DNA of 28,450 nt from Methanobacteriota archaeon (GTDB taxonomy: Archaea > Halobacteriota > Methanomicrobia > Methanomicrobiales > Methanoculleaceae), in NCBI GenBank assembly GCA_023457135.1, contig JAEWMO010000108.1, positions 1 to 28,450 on the forward strand, in the 5' to 3' direction. The notes beneath the pieces were generated by a model. That model ran no database searches and was not told the DNA's origin. It saw nothing but the letters and a program-made list of their open reading frames with translations. The translations under genes were made by a program, and so were the position numbers. Shown piece by piece: positions 1 to 8,332 of the stretch. Each line of letters opens with the position of its first letter. Position 1 is the stretch's first letter.

Positions 1-1644
1 GCCATCCTTCCTGCCGGCTGGTTCAGCCCGGAGGATGCTGCGGTCCGGATCACGGTCGAAGGTCGGGAGTACCTGTCGCCCGGATTTATCGAGACGCCCT
101 GGCGGCAGGAGAGCCCGCTCGTGGTTCAGGGCCGGCCTGCGGGACGGGTGGAGGTCTGCTACCTCCATGAGCAGGATCCGGGAGATGAGGGTTCGCACCA
201 TACTGAGAGGCGTCTCCCCGTCGACGCAATCGCTGCCGGGCTCGGCCGGATCCTTGAGCAGGTGCAGGCAGGCGGGATCCCCGGAAGGAGCGAAGAGCGT
301 TACCGGTCCCTCTACGAGCAGATGCTCGAGAGTTACACCCTCTATGAGATCGTCCGGGAGGCTGACGGGACCCCCATCGATTATCGTATCCTCGAGCTGA
401 ACGAGAAGGCGGCCGGCGTCTTCTGCCGCAGCCGGCAGGAACTGATCGGACGGCGGCTCTTTGATGTCTTCCCGGCGATCCGCGAGGGTGCCCGCGAGAT
501 CTATGGAGAGGTCGCCGAACGGGGCGTTCCGGTGCAGCGGCGACTGCAGGAGCCGAGGAGCGGGCGGTGGTATGACCTGTATATCTTCCGCCCGGAGATG
601 GGGAGGCTCGCTGTCGTCGGGCAGGAGATCACCGGGCAGATGAGGGCGGAACGCGCCCTCAGAGAGAGCGAGGATCGGTTCCGGGGGATATTCGAGCAGG
701 CCGGGACCGGGATCGCGCTTATCGACCCGGAGGGGTGGATCCGGGAGGCGAACCCGGCGTTCAGGCGGATGTTCGGCTACGACGAGGAGGAGTTGCATGC
801 CATGCGGTTCCAGGACCTGGTCTATCCGGCGGACCGGGAACTGGCCGGCGTTCTCCTCACGGAGACCGTCTCGGGAGAGAGCACACGCCTGGAGAAGCGC
901 TACGTGACAAAGGACGGCAGGATCGTCTGGGGGCGGGTGACCACATCGCTGCTCCGCGGCCAGAAAGAGCGGGGGCTCGTCATCGGGATGGTGGAGGACG
1001 TCACCGAACGGCGGGAGATGCAGGACGCTCTCCTCGCAAGCGAGGAGAAGTTCCGCAACATCGCGCAGCGGAGTTTCGACATGATCCTCATCTGTCATGC
1101 CGGCCAGGGGATCACCTACGTCTCGCCGGCCGTAACCAGGATCCTCGGCTACACCCCGGAGGAGATGACCGGCCGGCGGTGCAGCGACTACCTCTCCGCG
1201 AAGGCTCTCCCGGGCTGGCAGGAGGTGCTGCGCCGGGTCGGGCGGGAGGAGTCGGTCGAAGGGCTCCTGCTGGAGTTCCGCCGCAGCGACGGGAGGCCCG
1301 TTGTCATCGAGATGAACGGGTTGCCTGTCATTGAGGGTGGAGAGGTGACGGGTGTCCAGATTGTGGGGCGGGACATCTCGGACCGGAAGCGTCACGAGGC
1401 CCTGCGGCTGCAGGCGTTCGAGCAGATCGAGCAGAACATCGAGCAGTTTGCGGTCCTTGCCGACCATATACGCCTGCCGTTGCAGGTGATCCTCGGCACG
1501 GCGGACCTGATCGACGACGCAGGGGCCTCACAGAAACTCCGGGAGCAGGTTGAGCGGATCAACGGGATCGTGAAGCAACTTGACGAGGGCTGGGTCGAGT
1601 CGCGTGAGATCCGCGAATTCCTGCGGAGAAACGAGCTGGTGTAG
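1..1644 (+). CDS. PAS-domain sensor protein with vestigial kinase end (5' partial)
   Basis: The frame is open from base 1, so the gene starts upstream; a GTG at 121 is internal. The first ~80 visible residues resemble the conserved sensory segment (W-F-x-P-E-D start, T-P-W-R-Q-E, G-R-V-E-V-x-Y-L) that precedes PAS domains in methanogen sensor kinases. Three PAS domains follow (about residues 97-210, 222-338 and 346-463 of the visible 547), the last two with clear F-R-x-I and G-Y-x-x-E-E motifs. The C-terminus (470-547) resembles a HisKA dimerisation helix, but the H-E-I-R-x-P-L box reads A-D-H-I-R-L-P-L, which puts Asp where the phospho-His should align. No ATPase domain follows before the stop. 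I infer a cytoplasmic signal-input protein that cannot phosphorylate itself and may act through partner kinases; the MASE3 kinase lies 252 bases downstream. Confidence 0.85.
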   Translation, partial: AILPAGWFSPEDAAVRITVEGREYLSPGFIETPWRQESPLVVQGRPAGRVEVCYLHEQDPGDEGSHHTERRLPVDAIAAGLGRILEQVQAGGIPGRSEERYRSLYEQMLESYTLYEIVREADGTPIDYRILELNEKAAGVFCRSRQELIGRRLFDVFPAIREGAREIYGEVAERGVPVQRRLQEPRSGRWYDLYIFRPEMGRLAVVGQEITGQMRAERALRESEDRFRGIFEQAGTGIALIDPEGWIREANPAFRRMFGYDEEELHAMRFQDLVYPADRELAGVLLTETVSGESTRLEKRYVTKDGRIVWGRVTTSLLRGQKERGLVIGMVEDVTERREMQDALLASEEKFRNIAQRSFDMILICHAGQGITYVSPAVTRILGYTPEEMTGRRCSDYLSAKALPGWQEVLRRVGREESVEGLLLEFRRSDGRPVVIEMNGLPVIEGGEVTGVQIVGRDISDRKRHEALRLQAFEQIEQNIEQFAVLADHIRLPLQVILGTADLIDDAGASQKLREQVERINGIVKQLDEGWVESREIREFLRRNELV

Positions 1645-1669
1645 CCGGAAGGCTGCCATTCCTGCCAGA

Positions 1670-1712
1670 ACCGGTTTATCCCCGGTGAAAGTCTCTCTCC
1701 GGCCATTTTTTT
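1670..1712 (+). terminator. Putative terminator after the PAS protein
   Basis: A short inverted repeat, ACCGG at 1670-1674 and CCGGT at 1682-1686, is followed by a run of seven T at 1706-1712. Archaeal termination depends mainly on T-runs, so the run is the stronger evidence. The gap between stem and T-run is longer than in a bacterial intrinsic terminator. Confidence 0.45.
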
Positions 1713-1850
1713 GTATGACTAACCACCGTTGCAGACTTTCTCTCTCGGTTAGCTTAAAGATGAATTATATGCAATACTATGAATAAAATTTCCAGGGTGA
1801 TGTCGGAGTAAACGGTGCATTCGGATAATCCAGTTTGTCCAATGGGGCCA

Positions 1851-1857
1851 TATAAAT
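1851..1857 (+). promoter_or_regulatory. TATA box for the MASE3 kinase
   Basis: TATAAAT lies 40 bases before the ATG at 1897, in an otherwise mixed-composition gap. A start of transcription about 25 bases downstream would leave a leader of roughly 15-20 bases containing a GGAAGAG-type ribosome site. Confidence 0.5.
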
Positions 1858-1896
1858 GGTCTGATCGACGCTTCCGGCACCCGGAAGAGCAGGACC

Positions 1897-3792
1897 ATGC
1901 AGAACGGCAACCCGCGACCAACCCGGCGTGAGCAGAAGAGTCTTCAGGAACAGGGACAGATGGAACAGAACGTCACTGAATCCGGTACCGGAAAATCGAT
2001 GGTGGCCCTTGCGGCACTTCTCGCCGCCCTTGCAGCAACCAGCCTCTACAACTACCTCTTCTTTCATACGTTCTCCGAACTCGTCGCCGCCGCGATAGCG
2101 ATCGCGGTCTTCACCGTTGCCTGGAACGCCCGAACGATGCGGGAGAACAGCTACCTGCTGGTCGCCGGAACCGGGCTCCTCTTCGTGGCAGCGATCGGCC
2201 TCGTCCACGCCCTTGCCTATGACGGGATGGGGGTCTTTTCCGGCTACGACGCGAACCTCCCGACGCAGCTCTGGATCGCCTCGCGTTATCTCCTCGCCGG
2301 GACGTTCATTGCCGCTTCCATCCTGCTCCGGAGGAATCCGGCTCCCCGGTGGGTCTTTGCCGCGTTTGCGGGAGTCACCGGAGCCCTCCTCATCTCCATC
2401 TTCGTCGTCCCGGTCTTCCCCGACTGCTACGTTGCGGGTTCGGGCCTGACGCCCTTCAAGGTCTGGAGCGAGTACGTCATCGCGGCTCTCCTCGCCACCG
2501 GGGCCGCCGCCGTCTACCGGTTGCGGAACGCCTTCTCACCCCGGGTGGCGGCCTGCATCATCGCGGCCATTGTGGTGCTGATCGCCTCGGAACTCGCCTT
2601 CACGCTCTACATCAGCGTCTACGGCTTCTCGAATATGATCGGCCATCTCCTGATGGTGCTCGCGTACGGCCTGATCTATATGGGTTTTGTCGAGACCGGG
2701 ATCCGCCGGCCCTACGCGCTGGTCTTTGCCGGCCTGAAGTCGAGCGAGAAGCGGTTGCGGCGGGAGAAAGACCGGCTCGGCCAGTATCTGGATATCGCCG
2801 GCGCCCTCTTCGTCGTCCTGGATAAAGAAGGGCGGGTCTCTCTCATCAACCGGCGGGCGTCCGAGGTCCTGGGCTATCCGGCGGATGCGGCCGTGGGCGA
2901 GCCCTGGATCGAGCGGTTTATTCCCCCGGCGAGTCGGGAGCGAGCAGCAGCGCTCTTTGCCGGGCTGATGCAGGGCGAGATCGGGCCTGAGGAGTACGCG
3001 CAGGCTCAGGTCCTCACCGCGGACGGGCGCGAGCGGATCATCTCCTGGCACACCACCGTGCTCCGGGACAGAGATGGTGCCATCTGCGGGACGCTCAGTT
3101 CCGGAGAGGATATCACCGAGCGGCAGCATGCCGAGGCGGCGCTTCGCCAGGCGAACGCGAAGCTGAACCTTCTCTCCGGGATCACCCGCCACGACATTCT
3201 CAACCGGATCACCGTCGCCCGCGCCTACATCGACTTCGCGGCGGAGGACAGCACGGACCCCGCCGTCCAGGCCCACCTGGAGCGTGCCCGGGCCGCCGTC
3301 GAGGAGATCCAGAAGCAGGTCGAGTTCAGCCGGGACTACCAGGATATGGGTGTCGCGCCGCCTGCCTGGCAGCGGCCGGCAGACCTCATCCACGAGAGCG
3401 TCAGAGATCTCGGCCTCCCGGCGGGCGTCCGGGTCCGGGTGGACCTCGGGGATCTCGAGATCTACGCGGACCCGATGGTGAAGAAGGTCTTTTACAACCT
3501 CATCGACAACGCGGTCCGGCATGGGGGTAAGGTGACGGAGATCCGGTTCTCCTGCGTGAAGTCCGGGCAGGATCTGACGATCGTCTGCGAGGATGACGGC
3601 ACCGGCATTCCTGAGGGTGAGAAGGCGGCAATCTTTGGCGAGACGTATAAGCGCCGGCACGGGCACGGGCTGTTCCTGGTCGCGGGGATCCTCGGGATCA
3701 CGGGGATGACGATCCGGGAGACGGGGGTTTTTGGCGAGGGAGCGCGGTTTGAGGTGAGGGTGGTGAATGGGGGGTGGCGGGGTGGGGAGTAG
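1897..3792 (+). CDS. MASE3-PAS histidine kinase
   Basis: A complete membrane histidine kinase of 631 residues. About residues 35-265 are a multi-pass MASE3-type sensory region with the family hallmark L-A-Y-x-G-M-G-V-F and G-Y-D-A-N-L-P-T-Q-L-W at 107-126. A PAS domain spans about 292-410. The archaeal-type H-box T-R-H-D-I-L-N has the phospho-acceptor at His432. The ATPase domain follows, with N-box N534/N538, G1 D-D-G-T-G at 566-570 and G2 H-G-H-G-L-F-L at 588-594. The start at 1897 fits a TATA box 40 bases upstream; an in-frame ATG at 1960 would remove 21 polar residues and is possible. Ligand and response regulator are unknown. The C-terminal tail is Gly-rich from a run of G bases near 3765-3790. 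Confidence 0.92.
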   Translation: MQNGNPRPTRREQKSLQEQGQMEQNVTESGTGKSMVALAALLAALAATSLYNYLFFHTFSELVAAAIAIAVFTVAWNARTMRENSYLLVAGTGLLFVAAIGLVHALAYDGMGVFSGYDANLPTQLWIASRYLLAGTFIAASILLRRNPAPRWVFAAFAGVTGALLISIFVVPVFPDCYVAGSGLTPFKVWSEYVIAALLATGAAAVYRLRNAFSPRVAACIIAAIVVLIASELAFTLYISVYGFSNMIGHLLMVLAYGLIYMGFVETGIRRPYALVFAGLKSSEKRLRREKDRLGQYLDIAGALFVVLDKEGRVSLINRRASEVLGYPADAAVGEPWIERFIPPASRERAAALFAGLMQGEIGPEEYAQAQVLTADGRERIISWHTTVLRDRDGAICGTLSSGEDITERQHAEAALRQANAKLNLLSGITRHDILNRITVARAYIDFAAEDSTDPAVQAHLERARAAVEEIQKQVEFSRDYQDMGVAPPAWQRPADLIHESVRDLGLPAGVRVRVDLGDLEIYADPMVKKVFYNLIDNAVRHGGKVTEIRFSCVKSGQDLTIVCEDDGTGIPEGEKAAIFGETYKRRHGHGLFLVAGILGITGMTIRETGVFGEGARFEVRVVNGGWRGGE

Positions 3793-3840
3793 ATGTCATT
3801 CTTCTGTCCTGCGGAACATCATGGAAAACACTAAATCTGG

Positions 3841-4791
3841 GTGCCGGTAATTAGACACTTTGTGCGCTATATTGTCACTGGTGGGGCCGGGTTTATTGGT
3901 TCAAACCTTGCAGATACGCTGGCACAGCACCACGATGTTGTGATCATCGACAACCTCGCTACCGGCCGGCGGTTGAACATCGAGCACCTCCTGGACCACC
4001 CGCGGGTGACGTTCGTCGAAGGGAGCATCACCGACCTCGACCTCCTCTTGGAAACCTTCCGGGGTGCGGATGGTATCTTCCACCAAGCAGCCATCCCGTC
4101 CGTGCCCCGGTCGGTGAAGGACCCCCTTGCCTCGAACGAGGCGAACGTGACCGGCACCGTCAACGTGCTCGTCGCGGCGAAGGACGGCGGGGTGCCGACC
4201 GTCGTCGCCGCCTCGTCCTCCTCGGTCTACGGCGACGCCCCGGTCCTCCCCAAGCACGAGGGCATGGTCCCGAGCCCGCTCTCTCCCTATGCGGTTACCA
4301 AGTTTGCGGACGAGTGCTATGGGAGGGTCTTCTCGGACCTCTACGGCATCCGGACGGTCTTCCTGCGCTACTTCAATGTCTATGGTCCCCGCCAGGATCC
4401 CAAGTCCGAGTACGCGGCGGTGATCCCGAAGTTCGTCACCCGGCTGCTCGATGGGAAGGCGCCGGTCATCTACGGCGACGGGGAGCAGACCCGGGACTTC
4501 ACTTTTGTCGCCGATGTGGTGCAGGCGAACGTCAGGGCGATGGAGAGCGACGCCTCCGGTGTCTACAACATCGCCGGGGGTCGCCGGATCAGTTTGAACC
4601 AGCTCGCATCTATCTTGATGGAGATTACCGGCATGCGGTGTGACCCCATTTATGAGGCATCGCGAATGGGTGACATCCGGGATTCGCTCGCTGACATTAG
4701 CAAGGCTTGGGAGGCATTCGGCTACGACCCCAAGTATCCGGTCGAGGAGGGGCTCCGGCAGGCGGTGGCATGGTTCCGGGAGTGGGCGTGA
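3841..4791 (+). CDS. NAD-dependent UDP-hexose/HexNAc 4-epimerase (extended SDR)
   Basis: An extended short-chain dehydrogenase of 316 residues. It has the Rossmann motif T-G-G-A-G-F-I-G at 13-20, an active-site Ser patch S-S-S-S-V-Y at 125-130, catalytic Tyr150 and Lys154 (Y-A-V-T-K), and R-Y-F-N-V-Y-G-P-R-Q-D-P downstream. The last feature is shared with WbpP/TviC-type UDP-GlcNAc 4-epimerases and GalE relatives. These interconvert gluco and galacto UDP-sugars in the cytoplasm. The GTG at 3841 has no clear ribosome site; GTG at 3862 (giving M-R-Y-I-V-T-G-G) is an equally good start by family alignment. The following gene is a UDP-HexNAc dehydrogenase, so UDP-GalNAc or its uronic acid is a likely product of the pair. 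Exact substrate cannot be read from sequence. Confidence 0.88.
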   Translation: MPVIRHFVRYIVTGGAGFIGSNLADTLAQHHDVVIIDNLATGRRLNIEHLLDHPRVTFVEGSITDLDLLLETFRGADGIFHQAAIPSVPRSVKDPLASNEANVTGTVNVLVAAKDGGVPTVVAASSSSVYGDAPVLPKHEGMVPSPLSPYAVTKFADECYGRVFSDLYGIRTVFLRYFNVYGPRQDPKSEYAAVIPKFVTRLLDGKAPVIYGDGEQTRDFTFVADVVQANVRAMESDASGVYNIAGGRRISLNQLASILMEITGMRCDPIYEASRMGDIRDSLADISKAWEAFGYDPKYPVEEGLRQAVAWFREWA

Positions 4792-5049
4792 ATTGCTCTG
4801 TTCGGTGAGTCTGATACCCCTTTAGTTTATCTGTTTCTTGAGCGGTAAAACGGTGTATTGGGTCGGAACCTTCGGCTGTCATCAGTTAACTCAGGTACAT
4901 TCTGTCCCCTCTTATTCTCCTCAGAACTGGCAGGATTGTATTACATAGCCAGCTCTAGCCGATTTCTAGACTGACAGGATTTCGTGATGAAGCTTACTTG
5001 GTTCTGACGTCGTTTCATTCTAACCGTAGATGCATAAGTTTCCAGAAAA
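4792..5049. other. Intergenic stretch without a recognised gene
   Basis: This part of the 320-base gap shows no ORF with coding character and no RNA gene I recognise. It is more AT-rich than the flanking genes. A T-rich patch around 4815-4840 could end transcription of the epimerase gene. The remainder leads into the promoter of the dehydrogenase. Confidence 0.4.
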
Positions 5050-5104
5050 TTTAAATAGTAAAATCCCTGGAATACCCAGCATCAAGGTAAGATTCTAGAG
5101 GAGA
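5050..5104 (+). promoter_or_regulatory. Promoter and ribosome site of the sugar dehydrogenase
   Basis: TTTAAATA at 5050-5057 is a good archaeal TATA box with an A-rich element before it. GAGGAGA at 5098-5104 is a strong Shine-Dalgarno sequence 7 bases before the ATG at 5112. The dehydrogenase can therefore be transcribed separately from the epimerase. Confidence 0.65.
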
Positions 5105-5111
5105 CCGTCTT

Positions 5112-6371
5112 ATGGTTCAGGGATCGGCAAAGGGTATAACTGTCTGCGTCGTTGGCCTTGGATATGTCGGCTATCCTCTCGCCGATGCGTTCTCTCGGCA
5201 CCTTACAACGATCGGATACGATCTCGACATGGAGAAGATCACCGTGATCAACGCGAAACCGGGCAACCAGGTCCTCGCCACCACGGACTCCGCCAGGATC
5301 TCTGAGGCAGACGTCGTGATCATCGCCGTCCCCACCCCGGTGACGAAGGCGAAAGACCCCGACATCTCCTACGTGGTTTCGGCCGCAGAGACCATCGGCC
5401 GGAACCTCAAAGACGGCGCCATCGTCGTCCTCGAGTCGACCGTCTATCCCGGCCTCACCGAAGAGATCATGGTCCCTACCCTCGAACGGGCCTCCGGGAA
5501 GATCTGCGGGAAGGACTTCTCCGTCGGCTACTCACCCGAACGGATCAACCCGGGCGACGCCAACCACACGCTGGAACGGATCACAAAGATCGTTTCCGGG
5601 ATGGATCCGGCAACCACCAAGCGCCTCGCCGCCCTCTATGGCCTCGTGACTAACGTCTACGTCGCCCGGGATATCCGGACTGCCGAGGCGGCGAAGGTGA
5701 TCGAGAACGTCCAGCGGGACTTAAACATTGCCCTCATGAACGAGCTCTCGATCATCTTTCGGAAGATGGGGATCGACACAAAAGCGGTCCTCGATGCCGC
5801 CGGGACGAAGTGGAACTTCCATAACTACCGTCCCGGGCTCGTCGGCGGCCACTGCATCCCGGTCGACCCCTACTACTTGGTCTACAAGGCTGAGGAGCTC
5901 GGCTACCACCCGCAGGTGATCCTGGCCGGCCGCGCGATCAACGACGCCATGCCCAAGCACGTCGCCGAGATCGCTATTAAGGAACTGAACCGGGCCGGCA
6001 AGGTGATCCGGGACTCGAAGGTCCTCATCCTGGGCCTGACCTACAAGGAGAACGTTCCGGACACCCGGGAGAGCCCAGCCGGGGAGATGGTCCACGAGCT
6101 CAAGGAGTTCGATATCGATGTGTATGGGTATGACCCGCTCCTCGGGCCCGCGGAGATCGAGCGGTTCGGGGCGAAGCCGGTCGCCTCGCTCCAGGGGCTT
6201 GAGGGGCCGGTCGACTGCATCATAATTAACTCACCGCACAGCGTCTTTGCGGCGCTGACGCTGGAGAAGGTACTGTCGATCTGCAACGGGAAGCCGATCA
6301 TCGTGGACGTGACCGGGATGCTGGAGGGTAATAAATGGGATGAGCGGAATTGCATCTATAAAGCACTATAA
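5112..6371 (+). CDS. UDP-N-acetylhexosamine 6-dehydrogenase (TviB/WbpO-like)
   Basis: A 419-residue member of the UDP-glucose/GDP-mannose dehydrogenase family, which oxidises C6 of a nucleotide sugar to a uronic acid with two NAD+. The N-terminal Rossmann motif is G-L-G-Y-V-G at 15-20. The motif Y-S-P-E-R-I-N-P-G-D is at 140-149, and the catalytic Cys248 sits in V-G-G-H-C-I-P-V-D-P-Y-Y-L. These variants match the TviB/WbpO/CapL branch better than the WecC branch, which as I recall it has H-C-P-E-R-V-L-P-G. The product is therefore more likely UDP-GalNAcA or UDP-GlcNAcA than UDP-ManNAcA, although a 2-epimerase making UDP-ManNAc is encoded at 17482-18621. The start is fixed by a strong ribosome site. 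GC content falls sharply directly after this gene. Confidence 0.92.
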   Translation: MVQGSAKGITVCVVGLGYVGYPLADAFSRHLTTIGYDLDMEKITVINAKPGNQVLATTDSARISEADVVIIAVPTPVTKAKDPDISYVVSAAETIGRNLKDGAIVVLESTVYPGLTEEIMVPTLERASGKICGKDFSVGYSPERINPGDANHTLERITKIVSGMDPATTKRLAALYGLVTNVYVARDIRTAEAAKVIENVQRDLNIALMNELSIIFRKMGIDTKAVLDAAGTKWNFHNYRPGLVGGHCIPVDPYYLVYKAEELGYHPQVILAGRAINDAMPKHVAEIAIKELNRAGKVIRDSKVLILGLTYKENVPDTRESPAGEMVHELKEFDIDVYGYDPLLGPAEIERFGAKPVASLQGLEGPVDCIIINSPHSVFAALTLEKVLSICNGKPIIVDVTGMLEGNKWDERNCIYKAL

Positions 6372-6453
6372 TTGCCCGAGGTATCAGTGCAATTGGTATA
6401 ATGATTATTGGATTTTTGTCTTCAAGATACAATAGATGGGATGAAACCGAGAT

Positions 6454-7761
6454 ATGATGGAATGGGGCGAAATAGAGAATAGGTTAACATCCTTTTGTAA
6501 AGATGCTGCATCAGCATCCCTGTATAAAAACATTATATCTCTTGTTACAAATTCATTTTTGACATCCATATTAGGGTTTTTTTTTATAACAGTGACTACA
6601 CGAGTAGTGTCTACAGCAGAAGTAGGGATATATTCCACTATTTTAGCAGTTGTGAGCCTACTGGCCTTGTTATCTAGATTTGGTCTTGATATCAGCTTGG
6701 TACGTTATCTCCCTCAGTCAAAAGATTCAAATTCGCTTATTAACTCGTGTTTCATTATAGGGATATTTACCTCCACGGTATTATCAATAGTATTTATATT
6801 TGGCGCAGATTATTGGGTCCCTTCTTTAGCCTACACCTTATCTCAACCTATATTCCTATTTTCTTTTATTGGAACTGTTGTATTAACTGTATTAATAGGA
6901 TTTCAAATGAACATTTTCGTATCCAGACGTTCTACAAAGTATCTAATTATACGGGATTCGGCAAATAACGTATTAAAAATAGCTCTAATTATGGTTCTTG
7001 TGATGATCTCGATGCAAATATCTGCAATAGGTCTCTTTTACATTAACGGATTTGCATTATTAATATCTATATATCTCGGATTTTTACTGCTTAAAAGGGT
7101 TAAAACTGATTATCTAGCCAAACTTGAGATTAATTTTTCCCAAATAAAAATGATGGTTAAATTTTCATTAGGTACATATATATCGTCTCTTATCGGCACT
7201 GGAGCACAGTTAGCGTTACCACTAATGGTAATAAATATCTTAGGAGCAGAAAATGCTGCTTACTTCTATATTGCTTGGACACTACGAAACTTAATTGAAG
7301 TAATCCCTGGAGCGATATCCACTTCGCTATTTGCTGAGGGTGTTAACTGTCCAAGGGACCTATATTACAACGCCAAAAGATCAATCGTAGTTTCATATTT
7401 AATTGCGATCCCCGTAATTATCGCAACAACTGCCTTCGGATCATCTTTTCTTTTAATTTTCGGAGAGAATTATGCACAAAATTCCTACCATCTATTGGTA
7501 TTATTTGCAGTATCGGTCTTATTTAGCTCAGCAAATCAAGTGATCTACAACGTAAAGCTGGTAAACACCGATATTAGATTTATTCTACTTTACACTGGGG
7601 TTTCAGGGCTTGGTTTATTATTGTTTAGCTCAATATTCATGTCACTTTTTGGACTGATTGGAGTTGGTCTTGGTCTTATGGTGAGTCAGGGCATTTTGCT
7701 GATAATGATATTAATTATTTCACGAGTTCAAGGTCATAAGAGAGTCACGGTGATAGGATAA
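6454..7761 (+). CDS. Polysaccharide flippase (Wzx/MATE-like, MOP superfamily)
   Basis: A 435-residue, very hydrophobic protein with about 12-14 predicted membrane helices. A soluble N-terminus of some 25 residues is followed by the arrangement typical of O-antigen flippases: T-T-R-V-V-S-T-A-E-V-G-I-Y in the first helix pair and F-G-L-D-I-S-L-V-R-Y-L-P after it. Members move undecaprenyl- or dolichyl-linked oligosaccharides across the membrane. Blocks counted in this gene are near 35% GC, against about 62% inside the preceding dehydrogenase, so the gene is probably acquired. Start choice between the two adjacent ATGs (6454, 6457) is open and no strong ribosome site is visible. It is followed by a hairpin terminator and an IS wreck. 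Confidence 0.88.
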   Translation: MMEWGEIENRLTSFCKDAASASLYKNIISLVTNSFLTSILGFFFITVTTRVVSTAEVGIYSTILAVVSLLALLSRFGLDISLVRYLPQSKDSNSLINSCFIIGIFTSTVLSIVFIFGADYWVPSLAYTLSQPIFLFSFIGTVVLTVLIGFQMNIFVSRRSTKYLIIRDSANNVLKIALIMVLVMISMQISAIGLFYINGFALLISIYLGFLLLKRVKTDYLAKLEINFSQIKMMVKFSLGTYISSLIGTGAQLALPLMVINILGAENAAYFYIAWTLRNLIEVIPGAISTSLFAEGVNCPRDLYYNAKRSIVVSYLIAIPVIIATTAFGSSFLLIFGENYAQNSYHLLVLFAVSVLFSSANQVIYNVKLVNTDIRFILLYTGVSGLGLLLFSSIFMSLFGLIGVGLGLMVSQGILLIMILIISRVQGHKRVTVIG

Positions 7762-7844
7762 CGAGTCTCTAAATCCCCCATGTATCCCCTGATGTCGTCA
7801 GATTAGCATCTAAATAGTGATAAGATGACCATAATCAGTCAAAC

Positions 7845-7870
7845 AAGGAGGAGAAATAGAGCCTCCTTTT
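7845..7870 (+). terminator. Hairpin terminator after the flippase
   Basis: AAGGAGG at 7845-7851 pairs perfectly with CCTCCTT at 7862-7868 across a 10-base loop, and the 3' arm runs into TTTT (7867-7870). It lies 84 bases after the flippase stop. The 5' arm looks like a ribosome site, but the nearest ATG (7876) is too far away and opens no real gene. Confidence 0.5.
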
Positions 7871-8234
7871 AGTTCATGATACCAGACAGACCCTCGAACA
7901 GGAGTTGCCAAAATACTGTATCCCGTGTGAAATACTTACAGATAATGGTCACAGTTTATTTTAGCCAGAGAGTCGGAAACTGCGAACCACACCTTTCGGT
8001 GGAATATCGTGAGGTTCGACGCATAAGAATCAGAGTGCATCACCCCAGACAAGCGGCAAGATCGAGAGGTTCTCTGGTGAGGTAGAACGGAGAGCGATGA
8101 AACTCGTATCGTTGAGGACAGGTACACAGGCATACCGAGAGCTTGCATAGCAGTCTCGAATACGATGAACCAATACATTTGTTCTTTTATCGATTGCCCC
8201 CAGAGCAGGTTCGGGAGGATGCATGGAGATGAAT
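7854..8234 (+). pseudogene. Transposase remnant with integrase core (IS481/IS3-like)
   Basis: Pieces of one rve-type transposase can be read in two frames. One frame gives a helix-like stretch ending E-I-L-T-D-N-G-H-S (second Asp of the DDE core) at 7929-7955, then a stop. R-I-R-V-H-H-P follows in another frame near 8025-8045. After a one-base deletion at about 8044, Q-T-S-G-K-I-E-R-F-S-G-E-V-E-R-R continues, carrying the catalytic Glu region. After a further loss, the C-terminal R-L-P-P-E-Q-V-R-E-D-A-W is read to a TGA near 8234. The N-terminal DNA-binding part and first Asp are missing, and I see no clear terminal inverted repeats. The element is dead. It sits inside the AT-rich island between the flippase and the GT4 genes, consistent with the region having been rearranged by insertion elements. 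Confidence 0.75.
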
Positions 8235-8295
8235 GTATATGAAAGATTGATATACAAAATTAATTTTGGGTGTCACATCGCACAATAGTGCCGAA

Positions 8296-8304
8296 AGATA
8301 TATT
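8296..8304 (+). promoter_or_regulatory. Possible TATA box for the GT4 operon
   Basis: AGATATATT lies about 30 bases before the ATG at 8333, so transcription would begin just before that codon and give an almost leaderless mRNA. This supports 8333 over the upstream GTG at 8270. The surrounding DNA is AT-rich, so chance matches are common. Confidence 0.35.
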
Positions 8305-8332
8305 GCTGTGCTTTATGATCATTTTCGCTGTT

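Noticed and set aside
2536..3666. A 376-residue open frame on the - strand
   Set aside because: It lies antisense within the MASE3 kinase, whose motifs are complete; long antisense frames are common in GC-rich genes.
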